Assembly (NCBI GenBank): GCA_944372455.1
Contig: CALVZF010000007.1
Location: 1-46,351 of the forward strand
DNA: 46,351 bases
Direction: 5' to 3'
DNA from: an uncultured Bacilli bacterium
GTDB lineage: Bacteria > Bacillota_I > Bacilli_A > RF39 > UBA660
Part shown: positions 29,442 through 38,170 of the stretch, one piece after another
How positions within the stretch are numbered: position 1 is the stretch's first letter
How the letters are laid out: every line of letters begins with the position of its first letter
The notes under the pieces: generated by a model
What the model saw: only the letters and a program-made list of their open reading frames with translations
What the model was told of the DNA's origin: nothing
The model's database searches: none
Position numbers and translations under genes: made by a program

Positions 29442-29975
29442 TTAAGCTTTTTCTATTTGTACAAGTTCAACATCTACAGGTGTTTCTTGTCCAAATAAAT
29501 CTATTAATACAGTAAGTTTTTGATTTTTTAAATCTAGTGCTTCCACTTTTCCATACATAGCCTTGAAAGGGCCATCTACTATTTTAACTTTATCTCCGAC
29601 ATTTAATTCGTTACCAATTTCAAGTCTACTTAGTCCCATACTATTTAAAACTTTATCAACTTCATAAGGCATTAGCGGAACTGGTTTTGCTCCTTTTCCC
29701 GATGACCCTATGAATCCGGTAACTCCTGGGGTGTTTCTTACGATATACCAAGCTTCATCACTCATATCCATTTCAACTAATATGTATCCTGGAAACATTT
29801 TTTTAACTTTTTCTTTTTTTACTCCATCTTTAATTTCAATTTCTTTTTGTTCTGGAACTACGACTCTAAAAATATGTTGTTGCATATCCATTGAATTAAT
29901 ACGCATATCTAGTTTTTCTTTTACCTTGTTTTCATGTCCTGAATAAGTATTAACTACATACCATTGTTTATCCAT
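29442..29975 (-). CDS. nusG: Transcription termination/antitermination factor NusG
   Basis: At 177 residues this is a normal NusG. The N-terminal NGN domain starts QWYVVNTYSGHENKVKEKL and contains FPGYILVEMDMSDEAWYIVRNTPGVTGFIG. The C-terminal KOW domain contains NVGDKVKIVDGPFKAMYGKV. NusG binds RNA polymerase, alters pausing and couples transcription to translation or Rho. It follows secE by 20 bp, the standard secE-nusG pair. Confidence 0.98.
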   Translation of the reverse strand: MDKQWYVVNTYSGHENKVKEKLDMRINSMDMQQHIFRVVVPEQKEIEIKDGVKKEKVKKMFPGYILVEMDMSDEAWYIVRNTPGVTGFIGSSGKGAKPVPLMPYEVDKVLNSMGLSRLEIGNELNVGDKVKIVDGPFKAMYGKVEALDLKNQKLTVLIDLFGQETPVDVELVQIEKA

Positions 29976-29995
29976 TATTATTACCCTTTCTTATT

Positions 29996-30175
29996 CTACC
30001 CAAATAATTCCATTAACATTGCCACTATTGCATCAAATCCATAGAAAAATAATGCAAAAAACAAGATAAATATTATTGTTGCGATTGAATATTTAATCAT
30101 TTCTTTTTTATTTGGCCAACGAACACGAGAAATTTCCTTTTTAATTCCCTTAAAAAATTTTACTATTTTTTTCAT
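29996..30175 (-). CDS. secE: Preprotein translocase subunit SecE
   Basis: The 59-residue protein has the amphipathic FFKGIKKEISRVRWPNKKEM segment and one membrane helix (about 30-52), the minimal SecE layout. I chose the ATG at 30175, because the ATG at 30187 lies inside the ribosome site (GAGGTG). SecE clamps SecY in the export channel. rpmG, which usually precedes secE in Bacilli, is absent here. Confidence 0.93.
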   Translation of the reverse strand: MKKIVKFFKGIKKEISRVRWPNKKEMIKYSIATIIFILFFALFFYGFDAIVAMLMELFG

Positions 30176-30210
30176 TTCGCACCTCATTTAAATAAAAATA
30201 AAAAACACTC

Positions 30211-30242
30211 ACTTGTGTTTACAACTATAAATTAACACAAGT
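30211..30242 (-). terminator. Terminator after sigH
   Basis: A 9-bp stem (ACTTGTGTT with AACACAAGT) around a 14-nt loop is followed, after GAG, by TGTTTTTTATTTTT on the minus strand. Confidence 0.7.
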
Positions 30243-30243
30243 T

Positions 30244-30864
30244 CTAATAAAAGTCAATGTTTTCTTTACCTTTTTTCTTTATTCTACTAACTGCGTTTAA
30301 TACTGATTTTATATTAATATTTAATTTGTTAGCAATCTCTATATTTGTATATCCAATTTTTTTTAGATTAAATACTTTTAACTCTATTCCTTTTAACTTA
30401 TTAGTAAAAGTATTAATAATTTCTTTTTGCTGCTCATTATTGATAATTAAATTTAACGGTTCAATACTGTTATCGTCTGCTTTTAAATCCAAATAATTTA
30501 AATCGTTTTGTTCATTTATATCTTCATAATATATTGAATCGTTTAGTATTTTGTTTTTCTGTGCTTTAACTTTTCTAACTAAGTCTTTCATTTGTCTTTC
30601 AAGTGTAAGTACTAAAAAAGAAGAAAAGCTAATATTATCATTTAATAAAGTTTCATATTTTTTAATAGCTTTATCAAGTGCAACATATCCTTCTAAAATA
30701 AAATCGTTAATATCAAGTCCGTATTTTCTATACGTAGAAAAATATTTATTAGCAGTTTTAATTATTATAGGTTTATATTTTTCATAGAGAATATCTAAAG
30801 CTTCTTCACTCATTTCATTAACCATATATAAAAGTTCATAATCATTATATTCTCTATATTTCAC
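30244..30864 (-). CDS. sigH: SigH-like sigma-70 family factor
   Basis: The 206-residue protein has a region 2 with YKPIIIKTANKYF, DINDFILEGYVALDKAIKKYE and SFSSFLVLTLERQMKDLVR. A linker and a region 4 helix-turn-helix, KIGYTNIEIANKLNINIKSV, follow. Size, domain content and position (between rlmB and secE-nusG) match SigH of Bacillus. SigH starts sporulation or competence genes there; here its regulon cannot be inferred, and no spore genes are seen apart from a SleB/CwlJ-like hydrolase. It lies 8 bp after rlmB, with the usual intervening yacP missing. Confidence 0.85.
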   Translation of the reverse strand: MKYREYNDYELLYMVNEMSEEALDILYEKYKPIIIKTANKYFSTYRKYGLDINDFILEGYVALDKAIKKYETLLNDNISFSSFLVLTLERQMKDLVRKVKAQKNKILNDSIYYEDINEQNDLNYLDLKADDNSIEPLNLIINNEQQKEIINTFTNKLKGIELKVFNLKKIGYTNIEIANKLNINIKSVLNAVSRIKKKGKENIDFY

Positions 30865-30871
30865 AATATCA

Positions 30872-31573
30872 CTACTTTCTTTTTTCTAATATTTGATAGA
30901 TCATTATTCCAGTAGCAACAGAGGCATTAAGACTATTTACTTCACCTTTCATTGGTATAGTAGCCAAAAAATCACATTTTTCTTTAATTAATTTGCTAAT
31001 TCCTTTACCTTCGTTTCCAATAATTAAACAAATTGGCATGTTATAATCAATTGTACTATAATCTTGTCCATCTAATGTAGTTCCTACTATCCAGTATCCA
31101 CTTTTTTTAAGTTCCTCAATAGTATTAGCAAGATTTGTAACCATACAAATTTTTACCCTATCAAGAGTTCCTGCGCTTGTTTTCATTACAGTAGAATTGA
31201 CATTAACACTTCTATCTTTTGGAATTATAATACCATCTACTTTAGCTGATTCACAAGTCCTTATAATTGCACCAAAATTATGTGGATCTTCTATATGATC
31301 TAACATTACTAAAAATGGCATATCTCCATTGCTATTTTTAAGGTCTTCTAAAGATGAATATTTAAAATCAGGTATATTTAGTATTATACCTTGGTGATTA
31401 CCATTTTCAACTTCATCAATTTGTTTTTTTGTCATATATTTTATTTTAATATTTCTTTTTTTCAATTCAGATAATATATTTTTGTCTTTAAAATTTTCCC
31501 ATAATATAACATCATATATTTTTTTATTATTTATAAGTAAATCTTTTGCTACATTTTTTCCAAATACATACAT
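30872..31573 (-). CDS. rlmB: 23S rRNA 2'-O-methyltransferase RlmB (TrmH/SpoU family)
   Basis: The 233-residue SPOUT enzyme has the N-terminal L30e-like substrate domain (YVFGKNVAKDLL, HQGIILNIPDFKY) and the knotted methyltransferase domain. Motif 1 is LDHIEDPHNFGAIIRTCESA, motif 2 IIGNEGKGI and motif 3 SLNASVATGIMIYQIL. RlmB methylates a guanosine ribose in the 23S peptidyl transferase region. The start overlaps the last base of mrnC, as part of the cysS-mrnC-rlmB order of Bacillus. Other TrmH relatives are possible, but synteny favours RlmB. Confidence 0.92.
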   Translation of the reverse strand: MYVFGKNVAKDLLINNKKIYDVILWENFKDKNILSELKKRNIKIKYMTKKQIDEVENGNHQGIILNIPDFKYSSLEDLKNSNGDMPFLVMLDHIEDPHNFGAIIRTCESAKVDGIIIPKDRSVNVNSTVMKTSAGTLDRVKICMVTNLANTIEELKKSGYWIVGTTLDGQDYSTIDYNMPICLIIGNEGKGISKLIKEKCDFLATIPMKGEVNSLNASVATGIMIYQILEKRK

Positions 31574-31950
31574 TATTTTTCCTCCAATACTAGTTTTATA
31601 ATTTCATTAATTCGTTCATAATTTTTTTCTAAATATAGTTGACCTATTAAAGCTTCAAAACCAGTAGCATACTTATAGGTTAGAATATCAGTGTGTTTTG
31701 GTTTTGATATACTTTTATAATTTCTTGCACGTTTAACTATTTCTTTTTCTTCACTTGTTAAAACTTCAGTTTCCATAAGAGTATTAAGAATAGCACTTTG
31801 TCCTTTAGCACTCACATATTTTTTAGCTTCTATTTGTAAATTATTTACTTTTCTAATTCCTTTTTGAATTAAATAATTTCTTATTATCACTTCGTATACA
31901 GCATCTCCAATATAAGCAAGTTCTAAGGGATTAATTGAGTTTAAATCCAT
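31573..31950 (-). CDS. mrnC: Mini-ribonuclease 3
   Basis: The 125-residue protein is an RNase III catalytic domain without the double-stranded RNA-binding domain. The motif NPLELAYIGDAVYEVIIRNYL holds the conserved Glu and Asp of the active site, and the second acidic motif lies in ATGFEALIGQLYL. MrnC trims 23S rRNA precursor ends in Bacillus. The gene touches rlmB by one base and lies divergent to dapA. In Bacillus it directly follows cysS; here dapA-dapB and a peptidase gene come between. Confidence 0.95.
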   Translation of the reverse strand: MDLNSINPLELAYIGDAVYEVIIRNYLIQKGIRKVNNLQIEAKKYVSAKGQSAILNTLMETEVLTSEEKEIVKRARNYKSISKPKHTDILTYKYATGFEALIGQLYLEKNYERINEIIKLVLEEK

Positions 31951-31984
31951 ACAATCACTTCCAATAAATATTCTATCATATTAT

Positions 31985-32013
31985 TTCACTTTTTTAATTA
32001 ATTATTATATAAT
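31985..32013 (+). promoter_or_regulatory. Promoter of dapA-dapB
   Basis: TTCACT (31985-31990), 17 nt and TATAAT (32008-32013) form a good promoter. Transcription starts close to the GGAGATGA ribosome site, so the leader is nearly absent and no lysine riboswitch fits. Confidence 0.7.
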
Positions 32014-32031
32014 TGTATTGGAGATGATTAA

Positions 32032-32919
32032 ATGAAAAAAGTTATATTTAAAGGTTGTGGAACTGCAATTTCTACTCCGTTTACTGAAGATGGTATAAAC
32101 TTTGAAGAATTTGGCAAATTAATTGATTATCAAGTTGATAACCATTGTGATGCACTAATTGTATGTGGAACTACTGGTGAATCTTCTACTATGAGTAAAC
32201 AAGAAAAAATGGATACAATCAAATACGCTGTAGATAGAGTAAACAAGAAAATACCGGTAATTGCAGGTACTGGTGGAAATAATACTAAAGAAGTTATTGA
32301 AATGAGTAAATATGCAGAAAGTGTTGGTGTTGATGGTTTATTGGTTGTAACACCTTATTATAATAAGACTACGCAATTAGGATTAATAGAACATTATAAA
32401 ACTATTGCCAAAAATACTAGTTTACCTATTATTATTTATAGTGTGCCAAGTAGAACTGGATTAAATGTTGAACCTTCAACTTGTTTAGAATTATCAAAAA
32501 TAGAAAATATAGTTGCTATTAAAGAAGCAAGTGGAAATTTATCCCAAGTTGCAAAAATTTCTGCTTTATGTGGAGAAAATTTAAAAATATATTCGGGCAA
32601 CGATGATCAAATTTTACCAGTTTTATCATTAGGAGGTATTGGAGTTATTTCGGTATTATCAAATATAGCCCCTAAATTTACTCACGACATGATTCAAAAT
32701 TATTTTGATAATAATTTAAAAGAAGCTACTAAAATGCAATTAGAATGTCTGGACTTAGTAGATGCTTTATTTAAAGAAGTTAACCCAATCCCTATTAAAG
32801 AAGCATTAAATATGCTTGGATATAATTATGGAGTCCCACGATTACCACTTGTTAAAATGACAGAATCTGGAAAACAAATCTTAGAAAAAAGTCTTAAAGA
32901 CTTCGGTTTATTAAAGTAG
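32032..32919 (+). CDS. dapA: 4-hydroxy-tetrahydrodipicolinate synthase
   Basis: The 295-residue enzyme condenses pyruvate with aspartate semialdehyde, the first step of the diaminopimelate and lysine branch. Lys164 in VAIKEASGN forms the Schiff base. Thr47 and Thr48 of GTTGE and Tyr136 in IIIYSVPSRTG match the catalytic residues. The fold is the usual eight-stranded barrel and the length is standard. It is followed by dapB after 7 bp, on the strand opposite to all the surrounding translation genes. Family relatives (N-acetylneuraminate lyase) are less likely given dapB. Confidence 0.95.
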   Translation: MKKVIFKGCGTAISTPFTEDGINFEEFGKLIDYQVDNHCDALIVCGTTGESSTMSKQEKMDTIKYAVDRVNKKIPVIAGTGGNNTKEVIEMSKYAESVGVDGLLVVTPYYNKTTQLGLIEHYKTIAKNTSLPIIIYSVPSRTGLNVEPSTCLELSKIENIVAIKEASGNLSQVAKISALCGENLKIYSGNDDQILPVLSLGGIGVISVLSNIAPKFTHDMIQNYFDNNLKEATKMQLECLDLVDALFKEVNPIPIKEALNMLGYNYGVPRLPLVKMTESGKQILEKSLKDFGLLK

Positions 32920-32926
32920 GTGCAAC

Positions 32927-33673
32927 ATGTTAAGAGTTCTTATAAGTGGAATTAATGGAAAAATGGGGCAAATAGTTAAAAACATAGTTAATAAAGATTT
33001 GGATTCTAAAGTATTTGGAGGCATTGATATAATAGAACAAAGTAGTGAAGAATACAATGTATATTCTGATCCATTTAAATTTGAAGATATACCAGATGTT
33101 ATTATTGACTTTTCACTACCAAATGCTACTATGAATTTGTTAGATTATGCAAAGAAAAAAAGAGTTCCATTGGTAATTGCGACTACGGGATTTAATGAAG
33201 AACAATTAAAAATTATTAAGGATTATTCAAAATATATTCCAATATTTCAATCAGCTAATATGTCTTATGAAATAAATTTATTAGCGCATATTTTAAAACA
33301 AGTTACTCCATTATTGGACGATAGTAATATTGAAATTGTTGAAACACATCATAATAGAAAAATAGATTCTCCAAGTGGAACTGCAATTTTATTGGCTGAT
33401 AAAATTAACGAAAGTGTTGACAATAAACTTTTTTATGAATTTAATAGACACGACAAACATGAAAAAAGAGCTAAAAATGAAATAGGTTTTTCTTCAATTA
33501 GAGGGGGTAATATTGTAGGAGAACATTCTGTTTTATATTTTTCTGAAAATGAAACTTTGGAGTTTAAACATACCGCCTATGATAGAAGTGTATTTGCAAA
33601 AGGAGCTTTAAAAGCAGCTAAATTTATTATTACAAAAGAATCTGGCTTATATAATATGGATGATTTAATGTAG
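32927..33673 (+). CDS. dapB: 4-hydroxy-tetrahydrodipicolinate reductase
   Basis: The 248-residue enzyme reduces the DapA product with NAD(P)H. The nucleotide loop is GINGKMGQ (8-15). The substrate part ETHHNRKIDSPSGTA contains the catalytic His141/His142 and Lys145. IATTGFNEEQ is also typical. With DapA it supplies diaminopimelate or lysine for the peptidoglycan stem. The ribosome site is a weak AGGTG near ATG, which with the 7-bp gap suggests coupled translation. A hairpin terminator follows. Confidence 0.96.
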   Translation: MLRVLISGINGKMGQIVKNIVNKDLDSKVFGGIDIIEQSSEEYNVYSDPFKFEDIPDVIIDFSLPNATMNLLDYAKKKRVPLVIATTGFNEEQLKIIKDYSKYIPIFQSANMSYEINLLAHILKQVTPLLDDSNIEIVETHHNRKIDSPSGTAILLADKINESVDNKLFYEFNRHDKHEKRAKNEIGFSSIRGGNIVGEHSVLYFSENETLEFKHTAYDRSVFAKGALKAAKFIITKESGLYNMDDLM

Positions 33674-33695
33674 AAGGAACATGTTTATGTTCTTT
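33674..33695 (+). terminator. Terminator of dapAB
   Basis: AAGGAACAT, loop GTTT and ATGTTCTTT form a 9-bp stem with one G-U, followed by a T run (TTATTTATT). Confidence 0.75.
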
Positions 33696-33727
33696 TTATT
33701 TATTATATAATAGTTATATGAATATAA

Positions 33728-33772
33728 AAATAACTTGTTTAAAAGATTTAAATCTAATTAAACAAGTTATTT
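33728..33772 (-). terminator. Terminator of the YugP-like gene
   Basis: A 15-bp perfect stem (AAATAACTTGTTTAA with TTAAACAAGTTATTT) encloses a 15-nt loop holding the palindrome AGATTTAAATCT. TTAT follows on the minus strand after the T-rich arm. It lies between the convergent dapB and peptidase genes. Confidence 0.75.
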
Positions 33773-33815
33773 GTTTTATTTATCTTATATATTTTAAATG
33801 TGTATAAGTTATAAA

Positions 33816-34487
33816 TTAATCATTATCTCTTGCAATAAGTATTAATCTTAGAATTTCAAGTATAGCCGTTAAAACACTAGCCACATAAGTCATAGCTGCC
33901 GCTTTTAACATACTAGAAGCTTTAGAAATTTCATTTTTTTCTAGTAAGTTTTCGTTTTCTAACTGTTTTAAAGCTCTACTAGATGCATTAAATTCTACAG
34001 GTAAAGTCAAAAGTTGAAAAAGTAAAATAATTATTTCAAGTGCAATACCTATCCATAACAGTTTAGTAAGACCAAAAATAAATGAAATAACTATTGCAAA
34101 ATAGCCTGCTTGAGAACTGAAATTAACTAGTGGAATAATTGCATTTCTAATTTTTATTGGAGTATAACCTTCTTTATATTGAATTGCATGCCCTACTTCG
34201 TGAGCAGCCACTGCACAAGCTGCAATGCTAGTTCCATGAAATATTTCAGTAGAAAGTCTAATCGTGTTTCTTCTTGGATCATAGTGATCAGTTAAATTAC
34301 CTCTAGTTTCTACTACGTATATATTTTCTAAACCATTTTTAGCTAAAATTTGTTTTGCAGTTTCAAAACCAGTTATTTGTTTTTGATTTCCTATTTTTTT
34401 ATATTTAGCATAAGCTGAGCTAATATATATTTGAGCTGATAAAGTTAAAATCAGGGAAATAATAATAATTATCCAAGTTAACGCCAT
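33816..34487 (-). CDS. YugP-type zinc metallopeptidase (membrane)
   Basis: The 223-residue protein begins with a membrane helix (about 4-22) and has the zinc motif HEVGH at 96-100. Two or more hydrophobic helices lie at about 125-160 and one at the C-terminus. Before the motif come NLTDHYDPRRNTIRLS and IFHGTSIAACAVAAHE; after it comes LPVEFNASSRAL, which carries the likely third zinc ligand. This is the neutral zinc metallopeptidase family 2 (YugP). Its substrates are unknown. The start codon overlaps the cysS stop (TAATG), so it is cotranslated with cysS. Confidence 0.9.
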   Translation of the reverse strand: MALTWIIIIISLILTLSAQIYISSAYAKYKKIGNQKQITGFETAKQILAKNGLENIYVVETRGNLTDHYDPRRNTIRLSTEIFHGTSIAACAVAAHEVGHAIQYKEGYTPIKIRNAIIPLVNFSSQAGYFAIVISFIFGLTKLLWIGIALEIIILLFQLLTLPVEFNASSRALKQLENENLLEKNEISKASSMLKAAAMTYVASVLTAILEILRLILIARDND

Positions 34488-35893
34488 TATTTTTTCACCT
34501 CATATCTAGTACCTTCTCTGGTATCAATTAAAATAATACCTTTCTCTTCTAATTCTTGTCTTATTTTGTCAGCAAGTTCAAAGTTTTTAATTTGTTTTGC
34601 TTCAGTACGTTTTTCAATTAATTTTTCAACTTCTTCTTTTTCTTTCTTATTTAACCAGTTGGCGTTGTCTGATAGAAGTGATAAAGATAATACTTTATCC
34701 ATTTCTTTAATAGTTGAAATTTTTTCTTGTGAACTTATATTTTCTACTTTTAATAATTCATAAAGAACTGTTAAGGCATTAGAAGTATTTAAATCATCTT
34801 CTAATGTGTTTTTAAATTTATTAATATATTCTTTGTTTGACTCTGGTAATTGTGATATATCAACATTTTCTTTAAGTTTATCCACTTTATTTTTTAATTT
34901 ACTATAAGTATTTTGTGCGATATCTAATGCTTCATAACTAAATAATAATTTGTTTCTATAATGAGATTGTAAACATAATAATCTATATGATAATGGGTTA
35001 TATCCCTTCTTTTTTAATAAATCTAAAGTTAAAAATTCTCCTTTTGATTTACTCATTTTACCTGATTTATCGTTTAGATATTCTCCATGAACAAAATAAT
35101 TACACCACTTATGTCCTAAATAACTTTCTGATTGGGCAATTTCGTTAGTATGATGTGGAAATATATTATCTATTCCTCCACAGTGAATATCTAATTTTTC
35201 TCCTAAGTATTTTATAGCAATACATGAACACTCAATATGCCATCCAGGATAGCCAATTCCAAAAGGTGAGTCCCATTTTTGTTCTTGATTTTGAAATTTT
35301 GAATTTGTCATCCACAATGCGAAATCTGCTGGATTCTTTTTATTTTTGTCCAAAGTTACATCTTCTCTAGCGCCTACTAAATTATTTTCATCACTTCTTC
35401 CAGATAATTCATAATAATTTGGATATTTAGTTACATCAAAATAAACATTTCCATTTGATTGATAAGCAATTTCTTTTTCTAAAAGTACTTGTATCATTTT
35501 AATATATTCTTTAATGTGATCCGTAGCCTTTGCAATTATTTCTGGTTTTTTAATGTTTAATTCATTCATATCTTTGAAAAAAGCATCAGTATAAAATTGA
35601 GCAATTTCACTAGCCTTTTTACCTTCTTTTTGACTTGCTAAAGTCATTTTATCCATTCCATCATCTGCATCACTAACTATATGTCCTACATCAGTTATAT
35701 TCATTACTCTTTTTACTTTATATCCGATAAAATTTAAAGTTTTTTCTAATATATCTTCAAAAATATATGTTCTTAAGTTTCCTATATGGGCATAACTGTA
35801 CACTGTAGGTCCACAAGTATATATTGTAACTTCATCTTTATTATTAGGCACAAACTCTTGAATGTTTTTAGTAAGCGTATTATATAATTTCAT
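34487..35893 (-). CDS. cysS: Cysteinyl-tRNA synthetase
   Basis: The 468-residue class I synthetase has zinc ligand Cys27 in YTCGPTVYSYAHIGN, the HIGN signature at 36-39, WHIECSCIA and GGIDNIFPHHTNEIAQ, and the KMSKS loop in GKMSKSKGEFLT. The C-terminal anticodon-binding region is complete (RTEAKQIKNFELADKIRQEL). It charges tRNA-Cys. It follows gltX, and the usual Bacillus gene cysE between the two is missing. It is fused translationally to the peptidase gene behind it. Confidence 0.98.
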   Translation of the reverse strand: MKLYNTLTKNIQEFVPNNKDEVTIYTCGPTVYSYAHIGNLRTYIFEDILEKTLNFIGYKVKRVMNITDVGHIVSDADDGMDKMTLASQKEGKKASEIAQFYTDAFFKDMNELNIKKPEIIAKATDHIKEYIKMIQVLLEKEIAYQSNGNVYFDVTKYPNYYELSGRSDENNLVGAREDVTLDKNKKNPADFALWMTNSKFQNQEQKWDSPFGIGYPGWHIECSCIAIKYLGEKLDIHCGGIDNIFPHHTNEIAQSESYLGHKWCNYFVHGEYLNDKSGKMSKSKGEFLTLDLLKKKGYNPLSYRLLCLQSHYRNKLLFSYEALDIAQNTYSKLKNKVDKLKENVDISQLPESNKEYINKFKNTLEDDLNTSNALTVLYELLKVENISSQEKISTIKEMDKVLSLSLLSDNANWLNKKEKEEVEKLIEKRTEAKQIKNFELADKIRQELEEKGIILIDTREGTRYEVKK

Positions 35894-35940
35894 TAATTCA
35901 CCTCTTTATTAATATACTATCAAATTGTGTGTAAATTATG

Positions 35941-37368
35941 TTATTTTTGTAATCTATTTAATACTGTTTCTTTTCCTAACAAATGAATCGTATCTGGTAG
36001 TTCTGGTCCATGCATTTGATAAGAGACTTTAATTCTAATTGGCATATATAACATTTTACCTTTAGCATTTGCTTTTTCTTTAGTATTCATAATAGCGCTG
36101 TTAATATTTTCTTTAGTCCAATCTTCAATTTTTTCTATTTCACTAGTAAATACTTTTATTGTATTATCTATTCCTTCTTGATTCATAAAATCTTTACATT
36201 CTTGATCAAGTTCTTTTTCATTTTTGAAGAATAAATCAGTTACTTCAACTATTTCTTTTCCATAACTTATATGATTTTGATAAATTGATACTAACTCTTT
36301 AATCCATTCATCAGTTTTATCTTTTAAATCGTATGCATTCTTTAAGTGAGGAACTGTAATTTTTAGTAATTCATCAATTGATAATTTTTTTATATAATGA
36401 GCATTTATCCAATTTAACTTTTTAATATCAAAAACAGATGGTGATTTACTTATTCTTTTTGGATCAAAAATTTTAATTAATTCATCCATAGTAAATATTT
36501 CTTCATTAGTTTCAGGACTCCATCCTAGCATTACCAAATAGTTTACAATTGCTTCAGGAATATATCCATCATTATATAAATCCATAAATGAAGCATCACC
36601 ATTTCGTTTACTTAATTTTTGTCCGTCTTCACCAAGAACCATTGATACATGTATATAGGTTGGCTTTTCCCATCCAAATGCATCATACAATAAATTATAT
36701 TTAGGAGTAGCCATTATGTATTCATTGCCTCTTATAACATGAGTAATACCCATTAAATGATCATCAATAACATTAGCGAAATTATACGTTGGATATCCAT
36801 CAGATTTTAATAATATTTGATCTTCTAGTAATTTATTTTCAACTTTTATTTCACCATAAACTAAATCATTATATACGCTTACTCCCTCTTTAGGCATAAG
36901 TTGGCGAATAACATATTTTTCTCCGTTTTTAATTCTTTCATCTATTTCTTCTTGGCTTAATTTTTTACAATGTCCATCATATAAAAAAGCTACTTTATTT
37001 TCTTCTGCTTCTTTTCTTAATTTTTCTAATCTATCTTCAGTACAAAAACAATAATATGCTTTTCCCATTTTAACTAATTCTTCTGCGTATTTTTGATAAA
37101 TAGGTAATCTTTCACTTTGGATATATGGTCCATATTCTCCGCTATTATTAGGACCCTCATCAATATTTATATTACATAATTTTAAAGTATTATAAATAAA
37201 ATCAATTGCGCCTTCTATTTTTCTTGTTTGATCAGTATCTTCTATTCTTAATATAAAATCTCCATCATTATGCTTAGCTACTAAATATTCAAATATAGCG
37301 GTTCTAAGATTTCCAACATGCATATATCCAGTTGGTGATGGTGCGAATCTAGTTCTTATTTTACTCAT
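35941..37368 (-). CDS. gltX: Glutamyl-tRNA synthetase
   Basis: The 475-residue class Ic synthetase begins RTRFAPSPTGYMHVGN, with the HIGH-type motif at 17-20. It has ILRIEDTDQTR, an acceptor-binding part with the YDGHC region, VIRGNEYIMATPK, and the KLSKR loop in QKLSKRNGDAS. The C-terminal helical anticodon domain is complete. It charges tRNA-Glu, and in most Bacillota also tRNA-Gln for later amidation; gatCAB is not in the window. A clear promoter lies upstream (37393-37421). Confidence 0.97.
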   Translation of the reverse strand: MSKIRTRFAPSPTGYMHVGNLRTAIFEYLVAKHNDGDFILRIEDTDQTRKIEGAIDFIYNTLKLCNINIDEGPNNSGEYGPYIQSERLPIYQKYAEELVKMGKAYYCFCTEDRLEKLRKEAEENKVAFLYDGHCKKLSQEEIDERIKNGEKYVIRQLMPKEGVSVYNDLVYGEIKVENKLLEDQILLKSDGYPTYNFANVIDDHLMGITHVIRGNEYIMATPKYNLLYDAFGWEKPTYIHVSMVLGEDGQKLSKRNGDASFMDLYNDGYIPEAIVNYLVMLGWSPETNEEIFTMDELIKIFDPKRISKSPSVFDIKKLNWINAHYIKKLSIDELLKITVPHLKNAYDLKDKTDEWIKELVSIYQNHISYGKEIVEVTDLFFKNEKELDQECKDFMNQEGIDNTIKVFTSEIEKIEDWTKENINSAIMNTKEKANAKGKMLYMPIRIKVSYQMHGPELPDTIHLLGKETVLNRLQK

Positions 37369-37392
37369 TATTTCACGTCCTTTTTCTCATAT

Positions 37393-37421
37393 ATTTTACC
37401 ATTTATTTATTGATAAGTAAA
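37393..37421 (-). promoter_or_regulatory. Promoter of gltX-cysS
   Basis: TTTACT (37421-37416), a 17-nt spacer and TAAAAT (37398-37393) with TG upstream of the -10 lie 25 bp before the gltX start. No T-box element is visible. Confidence 0.7.
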
Positions 37422-37498
37422 TTATTTCATTATTAATTCATAATATCAACAAAATCCTACAACTAAATATTATAAATTAAATTTGGAAGGTGAAATTT

Positions 37499-38170
37499 AT
37501 GAGTATTAAAAGTTATTTAGATATTAATTCAAAAGATTATTCTAAATTTGATGAAATAAATAATAAAAATATAGAAAATCTTGATATTAGTTCTATTTTT
37601 AAATTAGAAAGCAAAATTAAAAATAATATTTATAATTTAGAAAATTCAAATAAAGATTTAGATATTATATATTTAAATTATCAGAATATCAAATCTAATA
37701 TTAGTAACAAAATTGAAAAAGAAAAGAATATGCTTATAAAAATTGATGATAATAAATATAATTTTGATAAACAAGATTTAAGAAAACATTTATTATTCTT
37801 ATCTAAAGAATACAACTTTCTTTTAGAACAAACAAACACTAAATTTTTAATTGATAAAATAAATAAACTAGAATCTAAAATTGAAATTCTTATGGAAGGA
37901 TTAAAAGATAAAAATATTAATATTAAATATAACAAAATTAAAAAAGAATATGAAAAGATTGTAATATTTATTAATTCTGAAAAATTTGATAAAAAGTCAA
38001 GTATAGTTACTAATAATGTAGATATATCACAAAAGATAGAACGGTATAAATTGGAAATTGAAAATTTAATAGAAAAACAAATGATTTTTGATAAATATAT
38101 TTATTTATTAGAAAATCTTTATAGTGATTTATTAGAAAAAAGAATGTTAGCTTTTACTTGTAGTAAGTAA
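37499..38170 (+). CDS. Coiled-coil protein of unknown function
   Basis: This 223-residue protein is almost wholly helical, with heptad-like runs of Leu/Ile, Glu, Lys and Asn (about 30-60, 100-160 and 175-215). There is no signal peptide or membrane helix. I do not recognise a family. The ATG at 37499 follows GGAAGGTG at 6 nt; a GTG at 37490 lies inside that site and is rejected. Its final 24 bases overlap the 3' end of gatD on the other strand. It may be a structural or partner protein, but nothing ties it to a pathway. Confidence 0.7.
   Translation: MSIKSYLDINSKDYSKFDEINNKNIENLDISSIFKLESKIKNNIYNLENSNKDLDIIYLNYQNIKSNISNKIEKEKNMLIKIDDNKYNFDKQDLRKHLLFLSKEYNFLLEQTNTKFLIDKINKLESKIEILMEGLKDKNINIKYNKIKKEYEKIVIFINSEKFDKKSSIVTNNVDISQKIERYKLEIENLIEKQMIFDKYIYLLENLYSDLLEKRMLAFTCSK

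Noticed and set aside
31951-32031. Lysine riboswitch before dapA
   Set aside because: The -10 box lies only about 10 nt before the ribosome site, leaving no room for a riboswitch.
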